Shown here one piece after another: positions 45,664 through 59,439 of a stretch of 64,000 nt of DNA. Every line of letters starts with the position of its first letter. Position 1 is the stretch's first letter. Source of the DNA: Colletes latitarsis (taxonomy: Eukaryota; Arthropoda; Insecta; Hymenoptera; Colletidae). Where the stretch lies: assembly GCF_051014445.1 (NCBI RefSeq), contig NC_135141.1, positions 4,340,001-4,404,000 of the forward strand, written 5' to 3'. The translations under genes were made by a program, and so were the position numbers. The notes beneath the pieces are model-generated. The model searched no databases. It had not been told where the DNA came from and saw only the letters and a program-made list of their open reading frames with translations.

Positions 45664-47849
45664 CGCGAAGAAGGCAAAGTCATGAGCCAGAGGCGGGCAT
45701 AACCCAGACCTAACCGGTTCTATCCTCTAAAATGTGGATCGAAACCAGGTTTAATTGAGTGTTCAGTGTGGTATCACATTACTACGTGATTCAAACCGAG
45801 AAAACCCAGGATCTGGCCGACAAGTACGCGAAGAAGGCAAAATCATGATCCAGATGCGGGCATAACCCAGACCCAACCCAGACCTAACCGGGGTTACCGA
45901 CTAAAATACTGACCGAATCCAGGATCAATTGACTGTCACTGTGAGGTGCCACATTACTACGTGATTCAAACCCGAAAAAACCCAGGATGTGGTAAACAAG
46001 TACGCGAAGAAGGCAAAATCATGATCCAGATGCGGGCATAACCCAGACCTAACCCAGACCTAACCGGTGTTATCCACTAAAATATTGATCGATACCAGGT
46101 TTAATTGAATGGTACTGTGTGGTTCCACATTACTACGTGATTCAAACCCAGACCTAACCCAGGATCTGGCCAACAAGTATGCGAAAAAGGCAAAATCTTG
46201 AGCCAGATGCGGGCATAACCCAGACCTAACCCAGACCTAATCGGTGTTATCCACTAAAATATTGATCGAAACCAAGTTTAAGTGACTGTTTCTGAGTGGT
46301 ACCACATTACTACGTGATTCAAACCCTAAAAAACCAAGGATCTGGGCAAGAAGGTTGCGGAAAAGGCAAAATCGTTAGCCAGATGCGGGCATAACACAGA
46401 CATAACCCAGACCTAACCGGTGTTACCGACTAAAATACTGACCGAATTCGGGTTTAATTCACTGTTACTGTGTGGTACCACGTTACTACGTGATTCAAAC
46501 ACGAAAAAAGCCAGGATCTGGCCAACAAGTATGCGAAGAAGGCAAAATCATGAGCCAGATGCGGGCATAACCCAGACCTAACACAGACCTGACCGGTTTT
46601 ATCCTCTAAAATATTGATCGATACCACGTTTAATTGAATGGTACTGTGTGGTTCCACATTACTACGTGATTCAAACCCAGACCTAACCCAGGATCTGGCC
46701 AACAGGTATGCGAAGAAGGCAAAGTCATGAGCCAGATGCGGGCATAACCCAGACCTAACCCTGACCTAACCGGTTTTATCCTCTAAAATATTGATCGATA
46801 CCAGGTTTAATTGACTGTTACTGTGTGGTATCACATTACTACGTGATTCAAACCCGAAAAAACCCAGGATCTGGCCAACACGAATCCGGAAAAGGCAAAA
46901 TCATGAGCCAGATGCGGGCATAACCCAGACCTAACACAGACCTATCCGGTGTTACCGACTAAAATACTGACCGAATTCGGGTTTAATTCACTGTTCCTGG
47001 GTGGTACCACATTACTACGTGATTCAGACCCGAAAAGACCCAGCATGTGGTAAACAAGTACGCGAAGAAGGCAAAATCATGATCCAGATGCGGGCATAAC
47101 CCAGACCCAACCCAGACCTAACCGGTGTTATCCACTAAAATATTGATCGATACCAGGTTTAATTGAATGGTACTCTGTGGTTCCACATTACCACGTGATT
47201 CAAACCCAGACCTAACCCAGGATCTGGCACACAAGTATGCGAAGAAGGCAAAATCATGAGCCAGATGCGGGCATAACCCAGACCTAACCCAGACCTAACC
47301 GGTGTCATCCTTTAAAATATTGATCGAAACCAGGATTTATTGACTGTTACTGTGTGGTACCACATTACTACGTGACTCAAATCTGAAAAAACCCAGGATC
47401 TGGCCAACAAGTATGCGAAGAAGGCAAAATAATGAGCCAGATGCGGGCATAACCCAGACCTAACCGGTTCTATCCTCTAAAATGTGGATCGAAACCAGGT
47501 TTAATTGACTGTTCAGTGTGGTATCACATTACTACGTGATTCTAACCGAGAAAACCCAGGATCTGGCCGACAAGTATGCGAAGAAGGCAAAATCATGAGC
47601 CAGATGCGGGCATAACCCAGACCTAACCAAGACCTAACCGGTGTTACCGACTAAAATACTGACCGTATCCAGGTTTGATTGACTGTTACTGTGTGGTACC
47701 ACATTACTACGTGATTCAAACCCGAAAAAAACCCAGGATATGGCCAGCAAGTATGCGAAGAAGGCAAAATCATGAGCCAGATGCGGGCATAACCCAGACC
47801 TAACCCAGACCTAACCGGTGTCATCCTTTAAAATATTGATCGAAACCAG
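45664..47849. repeat. Duplication with 2,960-bp offset, copy 2
   Basis: This is the partner of the segment at 42704, sharing the rare variants gccagaggcgggc (45687), ctgttcctggg and attctaaccgag. The single difference aggtttgattg near 47670 against aggtttaattg shows that the copies are distinct. The two copies are separated by about 800 bp that includes one 870-bp-type partial unit. Confidence 0.85.
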
Positions 47850-49520
47850 GTTTTATTGACTGTTGCTGTCTGGTACCACATTACTACGTGTTTCAAATCC
47901 GAAAAAAACCCAGGATCTGGCCAACAAGTATGCGAAGAAGGCAAAATCATGAGCCAGATGCGGGCATAACCCAGACCTAACCCAGACCTAACCGGTGTCA
48001 TCCTTTAAAATATTGATCGAAACCAGGATTTATTGACTGTTACTGTGTGGTACCACATTACTACGTGACTCAAATCTGAAAAAACCCAGGATCTGGCCAA
48101 CAAGTATGCGAAGAAGGCAAAATCATGAGCCAGATGCGGGCATGACCCAGACCTAACCCAGGCATTACCGGTTTTATCCTTTAAAATATTGATCGAAACC
48201 AGGTTTTATTGACTGTTGCTGTCTGGTACCACATTACTACGTGATTCAAATCCGAAAAAACCCAGGATCTGGCCAACAAGTATGCGAAGAAGGCAAAATC
48301 ATGAGCCAGATGCGGGCATAACCCAGACCTGACCGGTTTTATCCTGTAAAATATTGATCGATGCCAGGTTTAATTGACTGTTACTGTGTGGTATCACATT
48401 ACTACGTGATTCAAACCCGAAAAAACCCAGGATCTGGCCAACACGAATCCGGAAGAGGCAAAATCATGAGCCAGATGCGGGCATAACCCAGACCTAACAC
48501 AGACCTATCCGGTGTTACCGACTAAAATACTGACCGAATTCGGTTTTAATTCACTGTTACTGGGTGGTACCACATTACTACGTGATTCAGACCCCAAAAA
48601 ACCCAGGATGTGGTAAACAAGTACGCGAAGAAGGCATAATCATGATCCAGATGCGGGCATAACCCAGACCTAACCCAGACCTAACCGGTGTTATCCACTA
48701 AAATATTGATCGATACCAGGTTTAATTGAATGGTACTGTGTGGTTCTACATTACTACGTGATTCAAACCCAGACCTAACACAGGATCTGACCAACAAGTA
48801 TGCGAAAAAGGCAAAATCTTGAGCCAGATGCGGGCATAACCCAGACCTAACCCAGACCTAATCTGTGTTATCCACTAAAATATTGATCGAAACCAAGTTT
48901 AAGTGACTGTTTCTGAGTGGTACCACATTACTACATGATTCAAACCCTAAAAAACCAAGGATCAGGGCAACAAGAATGCGGAAAAGGCAAAATCATGAGC
49001 CAGATGCGGGCATAACCCAGACCTAACCCAGACCTAACCGGTGTTACCGACTAAAATATTGATCGAAACAAAGTTTAAGTGACTGTTTCTGAGTGGTACT
49101 ACATTACTACGTCATTCAAACCCTAAAAAACCAAGGATCTGGGCAAGAAGGTTGCGGAAAAGGCAAAATCATTAGCCAGATGCGGGCATAACCCAGACAT
49201 AACCCAGACCTAACCGGTGTTACCGACTAAAATACTGACCGAATTCGGGTTTAATTCACTGTTACTGTGTGGTACCACGTTACTACGTGATTCAAACACG
49301 AAAAAAGCCAGGATCTGGCCAACAAGTATACGCAGAAGGCAAAATCATGAGCCAGATGCGGGCATAACCCAGACCTAACACAGACCTGACCGGTTTTATC
49401 CTCCAAAATATTGATCGATACCAGGTTTAATTGAATGGTACTGTGTGGTTCCACATTACTACGTGATTCAAACCCAGACCTAACCCAGGATCTGGCCAAC
49501 AGGTATGCGAAGAAGGCAAA
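47720..49520. repeat. Satellite segment recurring at a distance of 11,906 bp, copy 1
   Basis: Rare variants in this segment recur with a constant offset of 11,906 bp: gatgccagg near 48360, gcataatcatg at 48635, gatcagggcaacaag near 48960 and the landmark at 49251. The partner is at about 59626-61426. Between the two copies lie other HOR types, so this is not a simple adjacent tandem duplication. Confidence 0.75.
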
Positions 49521-52500
49521 GTCATGAGCCAGATGCGGGCATAACCCAGACCTAACCCAGACCTAACCGGTGTTATCCACTAAAATATTGATCGATACCA
49601 GGTTTAGTTGAATGGTACTCTGTGGTTCCACATTACCACGTGATTCAAACCCAGACCTAACCCAGGATCTGGCACACAAGTATGCGAAGAAGGCAAAATC
49701 ATGAGCCAGATGCGGGCATAACCCAGACCTAACCCAGACCTAACCGGTGTCATCCTTTAAAATGTTGATCGAAACCAGGATTTATTGACTGTTACTGTGT
49801 GGTACCAGATTACTACGTGACTCAAATCTGAAAAAACCCAGGATCTGGCCAACAAGTATGCGAAGAAGGCAAAATCATGAGCCAGATGCGGGCATAACCC
49901 AGACCTAACCGGTTCTATCCTCTAAAATGTGGATCGAAACCAGGTTTAATTGACTGTTCTGTGTGGTATCACATTACTACGTGATTCAAACCGAGAAAAC
50001 CCAGGATCTGGCCGACAAGTATGCGAAGAAGGCAAAATCATGAGCCAGATGCGGGCATAACCCAGACCTAACCAAAACCTAACCGGTGTTACCGACTAAA
50101 ATACTGACCCTATCCAGGTTTAAGTGACTGTTACTGTGTGGTACCACATTACTACGTGATTCAAACCCGAAAAAAACCCAGGATATGGCCAACAAGTATG
50201 CGAAGAAGGCAAAACCATGAGCCAGATGCGGGCATAACCCAGACCTAACCCAGACCTAACCGGTGTCATCCTTTAAAATATTGATCGAAACCAGGTTTTA
50301 TTGACTGTTGCTGTCTGGTACCACATTACTACGTGATTCAAATCCGAGAAAACCCAGGATCTGGCCAACAAGTATGCGAAGAAGGCAAAATCATGAGCCA
50401 GGTGCGGGCATAACCCAGACCTAACCCAGACCTAACCGGTGTCATCCTTTAAAATATTGATCGAAACCAGGATTTATTGACTGTTACTGTGTGGTACCAC
50501 ATTACTACGTGACTCAAATCTGAAAAAACCCAGGATCTGGCCAACAAGTATGCGAAGAAGGCAAAATCTTGAGCCAGATGCGGGCATAACCCAGACCTGA
50601 CCGGTTTTATCCTGTAAAATATTGATCGATACCAGGTTTAATTGACTGTTACTGTGTGGTATCACATTACTACGTGATTCAAACCCGAAAAAACCCAGGA
50701 TCGGGCCAACACGAATCCGGAAGAGGCAAAATCATGAGCCAGATGCGGGCATAACCCAGACCTAACACAGACCTATCCGGTGTTACCGACTAAAATACTG
50801 ACCGAATTCGGTTTTAATTCACTGTTACTGGGTGGTACCACATTACTACGTGATTCAGACCCGAAAAAACCCAGGATGTGGTAAACAAGTACGCGAAGAA
50901 GGCAAAATCATGATCCAGATGCGGGCATAACCCAGACCTAACCCAGACCTAACCGGTGTTATCCACTAAAATATTGATCGATACCAGGTTTAATTGAATG
51001 TTACTGTGTGGTTCCACATTACTACGTGATTCAAACCCAGACCTAACCCAGGATCTGGCCAACAAGTATGCGAAAAAGGCAAAATCTTGAGCCAGATGCG
51101 GGCATAACCCAGACCTAACCCAGACCTAATCGGTGTTATCCACTAAAATATTGATCGAAACCAAGTTTAAGTGACTGTTTCTGAGTGGTACCACATTACT
51201 ACGTGATTCAAACCCTAAAAAACCAAGGATCTGGGCAAGAAGGTTGCGGAAAAGGCAAAATCATGAGCCAGATGCGGGCATAACCCAGACCTAACACAGA
51301 CCTATCCGGTGTTACCAACTAAAATACTGACCGAATTCGGGTTTAATTCACTGTTACTGGGTGGTACCACATTACTACGTGATTCAGACCCGAAAAAACC
51401 CAGGATGTGGTAAACAAGTACGCGAAGAAGGCAAAATCATGATCCAGATGCGGGCATAACCCAGACCTAACCCAGACCTAACCGGGGTTACCGACTAAAA
51501 TACTGACCGAATCCAGGATCAATTGACTGTCACTGTGAGATGCCACATTACTACGTGATTCAAACCCGAAAAAACCCAGGATCCGGCCAACAAGTATGCG
51601 AAGAAGGCAAAATCATGAGTCAGATGCGGGCATAACCCAGACCTAACCCAGACCTGACCGGTTTTATCCTCTAAAATATTGATCGATACCAGGTTTAAAT
51701 GACTGTTACTGTGTGGTACCACATTACTACGTGATTCAAACCCGAAAAAACCCATGATCTGGCCAACACGAATGCGGAAAAGGCAAAATCATGAGCCAGA
51801 TGCGGGCATAACCCACACCTAACCCAGACCTAACCAGTGTCATCCTTTAAAATATTGATCGAAACAGGATTTATTTACTGTTACAGTGTGGTACCACATT
51901 ACTACGTGACTCAAATCTGAAAAAACCCAGGATATGGCCAACAAGTATGCGAAGAAGGCAAAATCATGAGCCAGATGCGGGCATAACCCAGACCTAACCG
52001 GTTCTATCCTCTAAAATGTGGATCGAAACCAGGTTCAATTGACTGTTCAGTGTGGTATCACATTACTACGTGATTCAAACCGAGAAAACCCAGGATCTGG
52101 CCAACAAGTATGCGAAAAAGGCAAAATCTTGAGCCAGATGCGGGCATAACCCAGACCTAACCCAGACCTAATCGGTGTTATCCACTAAAATATTGATCGA
52201 AACCAAGTTTAAGTGACTGTTTCTGAGTGGTACCACATTACTACGTGATTCAAACCCTAAAAAACCAAGGATCTGGGCAAGAAGGTTGCGGAAAAGGCAA
52301 AATCATTAGCCAGATGTGGGCATAACCCAGACATAACCCAGACCTAACCGGTGTTACCGACTAAAATACTGACCGAATTCGGGTTTAATTCACTGTTACT
52401 GTGTGGTACCACGTTACTACGTGATTCAAACACGAAAAAAGCCAGGATCTGGCCAACAAGTATGCGAAGAAGGCAAAATCATGAGCCAGATGCGGGCATA

Positions 52501-55440
52501 ACCCAGACCTAACACAGACCTGACCGGTTTTATCCTCTAAAATATTGATCGATACCACGTTTAATTGAATGGTACTGTATGGTTCCACATTACTACGTGA
52601 TTCAAACCCAGACCTAACCCAGGATCTGGCCAACAGGTATGCGAAGAAGGCAAAGTCATGAGCCAGATGCGGGCATAACCCAGACCTAACCCTGACCTAA
52701 CCGGTTTTATCCTCTAAAATATTGATCGATACCAGGTTTAATTGACTGTTACTGTGTGGTATCACATTACTACGTGATTCAAACCCGAAAAAACCCAGGA
52801 TCTGGCCAACACGAATCCGGAAAAGGCAAAATCATGAGCCAGATGCGGGCATAACCCAGACCTAACACAGACCTATCCGGTGTTACCGACTAAAATACTG
52901 ACCGAATTCGGGTTTAATTCACTGTTCCTGGGTGGTACCACATTACTACGTGATTCAGACCCGAAAAGACCCAGGATGTGGTAAACAAGTACGCGAAGAA
53001 GGCAAAATCATGATCCAGATGCGGGCATAACCCAGACCCAACCCAGACCTAACCGGTGTTATCCACTAAAATATTGATCGATACCAGGTTTAATTGAATG
53101 GTACTGTGTGGTTCCACATTACTACGTGATTCAAACCCAGACCTAACCCAGGATCTGGCCAACAGGTATGCGAAGAAGGCAAAGTCATGAGCCAGATGCG
53201 GGCATAACCCAGACCTAACCCTGACCTAACCGGTTTTATCCTCCAAAATATTGATCGATACCAGGTTTAATTGACTGTTACTGTGTGGTATCACATTACT
53301 ACGTGATTCAAACCCGAAAAAACCCAGGATCTGGCCAACACGAATCCGGAAAAGGCAAAATCATGAGCCAGATGCGGGCATAACCCAGACCTAACACAGA
53401 CCTATCCGGTGTTACCGACTAAAATACTGACCGTATCCAGGTTTAATTGACTGTTACTGTGTGGTACCACATTATTACGTGATTCAAACCCGAAAAAAAC
53501 CCAGGATATGGCCAACAAGTATGCGAAGAAGGCAAAATCATGAGCCAGATGCGGGCATAACCCAGACCTAACCCAGACCTAACCGGTGTCATCCTTTAAA
53601 ATATTGATCGAAACCAGGTTTTATTGACTGTTGCTGTCTGGTACCACATTACTACGTGATTCAAATCCGAAAAAAACCCAGGATCTGGCCAACAAGTATG
53701 CGAAGAAGGCAAAATCATGAGCCAGATGCGGGCATAACCCAGACCTAACCCAGACCTAACCGGTGTCATCCTTTAAAATATTGATCGAAACCAGGATTTA
53801 TTGACTGTTACTGTGTGGTACCACATTACTACGTGACTCAAATCTGAAAAAACCCAGGATCTGGCCAACAAGTATGCGAAGAAGGCAAAATCATGAGCCA
53901 GATGAGGGCATGACCCAGACCTAACCCAGGCATTACCGGTTTTATCCTTTAAAATATTGATCGAAACCAGGTTTTATTGACTGTTGCTGTCTGGTACCAC
54001 ATTACTACGTGATTCAAATCCGAAAAAACCCAGGATCTGGCCAACAAGTATGCGAAGAAGGCAAAATCATGAGCCAGATGCGGGCATAACCCAGACCTGA
54101 CCGGTTCTATCCTCTAAAATGTGGATCGAAACCAGGTTCAATTGACTGTTCAGTGTGGTATCACATTACTACGTGATTCAAACCGAGAAAACCCAGGATC
54201 TGGCCAACAAGTATGCGAAAAAGGCAAAATCTTGAGCCAGATGCGGGCATAACCCAGACCTAACCCAGACCTAATCGGTGTTATCCACTAAAATATTGAT
54301 CGAAACCAAGTTTAAGTGACTGTTTCTGAGTGGTACCACATTACTACGTGATTCAAACCCTAAAAAACCAAGGATCTGGGCAAGAAGGTTGCGGAAAAGG
54401 CAAAATCATTAGCCAGATGTGGGCATAACCCAGACATAACCCAGACCTAACCGGTGTTACCGACTAAAATACTGACCGAATTCGGGTTTAATTCACTGTT
54501 ACTGTGTGGTACCACGTGACTAGGTGATTCAAACACGAAAAAAGCCAGGATCTGGCCAACAAGTATGCGAAGAAGGCAAAATCATGAGCCAGATGCGGGC
54601 ATAACCCAGACCTAACACAGACCTGACCGGTTTTATCCTCTAAAATATTGATCGATACCACGTTTAATTGAATGGTACTGTGTGGTTCCACATTACTACG
54701 TGATTCAAACCCAGACCTAACCCAGGATCTGGCCAACAGGTATGCGAAGAAGGCAAAGTCATGAGCCAGATGCGGGCATAACCCAGACCTAACCCTGACC
54801 TAACCGGTTTTATCCTCTAAAATATTGATCGATACCAGGTTTAATTGACTGTTACTGTGTGGTATCACATTACTACGTGATTCAAACCCGAAAAAACCCA
54901 GGATCTGGCCAACACGAATCCGGAAGAGGCAAAATCATGAGCCAGATGCGGGCATAACCCAGACCTAACACAGACCTATCCGGTGTTACCGACTAAAATA
55001 CTGAACGAATTCGGTTTTAATTCACTGTTACTGGGTGGTACCACATTACTACGTGATTCAGACCCGAAAAAACCCAGGATGTGGTAAACAAGTACGCGAA
55101 GAAGGCAAAATCATGATCCAGATGCGGGCATAAGACCTAACCCAGACCTAACCGGTGTTATCCACTAAAATATTGATCGATACCAGGTTTAATTGAATGG
55201 TACTGTGTGATTCCACATTACTACGTGATTCAAACCCAGACCTAACCCAGGATCTGGCCAACAAGTATGCGAAAAAGGCAAAATCATGAGCCAGATGCGG
55301 GCATAACCCAGACCTAACCCAGACCTAATCGGTGTTATCCACTAAAATATTGATCGAAACCATGTTTAAGTGACTGTTTCTGAGTGGTACCACATTACTA
55401 CGTGATTCAAACCCTAAAAAACCAAGGATCTGGGCAAGAA
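49521..55440. repeat. Mixed satellite HOR patchwork with a 2,103-bp duplication
   Basis: Monomer types of the right array appear here in varying order. Sequence from about 52080 to 52930 recurs at about 54185 onward (offset 2,103; landmarks 52385 and 54488). A run at about 53430-54095 with gatgagggcatgaccc recurs near 59550-60230. One monomer has a four-base loss in its CCTAA region (gggcataagacc near 55128). No gene was seen. Confidence 0.75.
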
Positions 55441-57222
55441 GGTTGCGGAAAAGGCAAAATCATGAGCCAGATGCGGGCATAACCCAGACCTAACACAGAC
55501 CTATCCGGTGTTACCAACTAAAACACTGACCGAATTCGGGTTTAATTCACTGTTACTGGGTGGTACCACATTACTACGTGATTCAGATCCGAAAAAACCC
55601 AGGATGTGGTAAACAAGTACGCGAAGAAGGCAAAATCATGATCCAGATGCGGGCATAACCCAGACCTAACCCAGACCTAACCGGGGTTACCGACTAAAAT
55701 ACTGACCGAATCCAGGATCAATTGACTGTCACTGTGAGATGCCACATTACTACGTGATTCAAACCCGAAAAAACCCAGGATCCGGCCAACAAGTATGCGA
55801 AGAAGGCAAAATCATGAGCCAGATGCGGGCATAACCCAGACCTAACCCAGACCTGACCGGTTTTATCCTGTAAAATATTGATCGATACCAGGTTTAATTG
55901 ACTGTTACTGTGTGGTATCACATTACTACGTGATTCAAACCCGAAAAAACCCAGGATCTGGCCAACACGAATCCGGAAGAGGCAAAATCATGAGCCAGAT
56001 GCGGGCATAACCCAGACCTAACACAGACCTATCCGGTGTTACCGACTAAAATACTGACCGAATTCGGTTTTAATTCACTGTTACTGGGTGGTACCACATT
56101 ACTACGTGATTCAGACCCGAAAAAACCCAGGATGTGGTAAACAAGTACGCGAAGAAGGCAAAATCATGATCCAGATGCGGGCATAACCCAGACCTAACAC
56201 AGACCTAACCGGTGTTATCCACTAAAATATTGATCGATACCAGGTTTAATTGAATGGTACTGTGTGGTTCCACATTACTACGTGATTCAAACCCAGACCT
56301 AACCCAGGATCTGGCCGACAAGTATGCGAAAAAGGCAAAATCATGAGCCAGATGCGGGCATAACCCAGACCTAACCCAGACCTAATCGGTGTTATCCACT
56401 AAAATATTGATCGAAACCAAGTTTAAGTGACTGTTTCTGAGTGGTACCACATTACTACGTGATTCAAACCCTAAAAAACCAAGGATCTGGGCAAGAAGGT
56501 TGCGGAAAAGGCAAAATCATGAGCCAGATGCGGGCATAACCCAGACCTAACACAGACCTATCCGGTGTTACCAACTAAAATACTGACCGAATTCGGGTTT
56601 AATTCACTGTTACTGGGTGGTACCACATTACTACGTGATTCAGATCCGAAAAAACCCAGGATGTGGTAAACAAGTACGCGAAGAAGGCAAAATCATGATC
56701 CAGATGCGGGCATAACCCAGACCTAACCCAGACCTAACCGGGGTTACCGACTAAAATACTGACCGAATCCAGGATCAATTGACTGTCACTGTGAGATGCC
56801 ACATTACTACGTGATTCAAACCCGAAAAAACCCAGGATCCGGCCAACAAGTATGCGAAGAAGGCAAAATCATGAGTCAGATGCGGGCATAACCCAGACCT
56901 AACCCAGACCTGACCGGTTTTATCCTCTAAAATATTGATCGATACCAGGTTTAAATGACTGTTACTGTGTGGTACCACATTACTACGTGATTCAAACCCG
57001 AAAAAACCCAGGATCTGGCCAACACGAATGCGGAAAAGGCAAAATCGTGAGCCTGATGCGGGCATAACCCACACCTAACCCATACCTAACCAGTGTCATC
57101 CTTTAAAATATTGATCGAAACAGGATTTATTTACTGTTACAGTGTGGTACCACATTACTACGTGACTCAAATCTGAAAAAACCCAGGATCTGGCCAACAA
57201 GTATGCGAAGAAGGCAAAATCA
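55441..57222. repeat. 1,057-bp hexamer HOR
   Basis: A six-monomer unit of 1,057 bp repeats here: ggttgcgg at 55441 recurs at 56498, and landmark 55718 at 56775. Both carry gttaccaacta and cagatccgaaaa variants. A related stretch lies near 51240-51760. The two copies differ in the monomer after the repeat (gtaaaatattg with agaggc at 55865, ctaaaatattg with tttaaatgac at 56930). Confidence 0.8.
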
Positions 57223-59439
57223 TGAGCCAGATGCGGGCATAACCCAGACCTAACCCAGACCTAACCGGTGTCATCCTTTAAAATATTGATCGAAACCAGG
57301 TTTTATTGACTGTTGCTGTCTGGTACCACATTACTACGTGATTCAAATCCGAAAAAACCCAGGATCTGGCCAACAGGTATGCGAAGAATGCAAAATCATG
57401 AGCCAGGTGCGGGCATAACCCAGACCTAACCCAGACCTAACCGGTGTCATCCTTTAAAATATTGATCGAAACCAGGATTTATTGACTGTTACTGTGTGGT
57501 ACCACATTACTACGTGACTCAAATCTGAAAAAACCCAGGATCTGGCCAACAAGTATGCGAAGAAGGCAAAATCATGAGCCAGATGCGGGCATAACCCAGA
57601 CCTAACCGGTTCTATCCTCTAAAATGTGGATCGAAACCAGGTTTAATTGACTGTTCAGTGTGGTATCACATTACTACGTGATTCAAACCGAGAAAACCCA
57701 GGATCTGGCCAACAACTATGCGAAAAAGGCAAAATCTTGAGCCAGATGCGGGCATAACCCAGACCTAACCCAGACCTAATCGGTGTTATCCACTAAAATA
57801 TTGATCGAAACCAAGTTTAAGTGACTGTTTCTGAGTGGTACCACATTACTACGTGATTCAAACCCTAAAAAACCAAGGATCTGGGCAAGAAGGTTGCGGA
57901 AAAGGCAAAATCATTAGCCAGATGCGGGCATAACCCAGACATAACCCAGACCTAACCGGTGTTACCGACTAAAATACTGACCGAATTCGGGTTTAATTCA
58001 CTGTTACTGTGTGGTACCACGTTACTACGTGATTCAAACACGAAAAAAGCCAGGATCTGGCCAACAAGTATGCGAAGAAGGCAAAATCATGAGCCAGATG
58101 CGGGCATAACCCAGACCTAACACAGACCTGACCGGTTTTATCCTCTAAAATATTGATCGATACCAGGTTTAATTGAATGGTACTGTGTGGTTCCACATTA
58201 CTACGTGATTCAAACCCAGACCTAACCCAGGATCTGGCCAACAGGTATGCGAAGAAGGCAAAATCATGATCCAGATGCGGGCATAACCCAGACCTAACCC
58301 AGACCTAACCGGGGTTACCGACTAAAATACTGACCGAATCCAGGATCAATTGACTGTCACTGTGAGATGCCACATTACTACGTGATTCAAACCCGAAAAA
58401 ACCCCGGATCCGGCCAACAAGTATGCGAAGAAGGCAAAATCATGAGCCAGATGCGGGCATAACCCAGACCTAACCCAGACCTGACCGGTTTTATCCTCTA
58501 AAATATTGATCGATACCAGGTTTAATTGAATGGTACTGTGTGGTTCCACATTACTACGTGATTCAAACCCAGACCTAACCCAGGATCTGGCCAACAGGTA
58601 TGCGAAGAAGGCAAAGTCATGAGCCAGATGCGGGCATAACCCAGACCTAACCCTGACCTAACCGGTTTTATCCTCTAAAATATTGATCGACACCAGGTTT
58701 AATTGACTGTTACTGTGTGGTATCACATTACTACGTGATTCAAGCCCGAAAAAACCCAGGATCTGGCCAACACGAATCCGGAAAAGGCAAAATCATGAGC
58801 CAGATGCGGGCATAACCCAGACCTAACACAGACCTATCCGGTGTTACCGACTAAAATACTGACCGAATTCGGGTTTAATTCACTGTTCCTGGGTGGTACC
58901 ACATTACTACGTGATTCAGACCCGAAAAGACCCAGGATGTGGTAAACAAGTACGCGAAGAAGGCAAAATCATGATCCATATGCGGGCATAACCCAGACCC
59001 AACCCAGACCTAACCGGTGTTATCCACTAAAATATTGATCGATACCAGGTTTAATTGAATGGTACTGTGTGGTTCCACATTACTACGTGATTCAAACCCA
59101 GACCTAACCCAGGATCTGGCCAACAGGTATGCGAAGAAGGCAAAGTCATGAGCCAGATGCGGGCATAACCCAGACCTAACCCTGACCTAACCGGTTTTAT
59201 CCTCCAAAATATTGATCGATACCAGGTTTAATTGACTGTTACTGTGTGGTATCACATTACTACGTGATTCAAACCCGAAAAAACCCAGGATCTGGCCAAC
59301 ACGAATCCGGAAAAGGCAAAATCATGAGCCAGATGCGGGCATAACCCAGACCCAACCCAGACCTAACCGGTGTTATCCTCTAAAATATTGATCGATACCA
59401 GGTTTAATTGAATGGTACTGTGTGGTTCCACATTACTAC
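57223..59439. repeat. Duplication with 4,561-bp offset, copy 1
   Basis: About 2.2 kb recurs at 61784-64000. Shared rare variants include gcgaagaatgcaaaatc (57382 and 61943), ggccaacaactatgcg (57710 and 62271), aaccccggatccgg and gattcaagcccg. The copy may extend further, because the partner is cut by the window edge. Confidence 0.87.
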
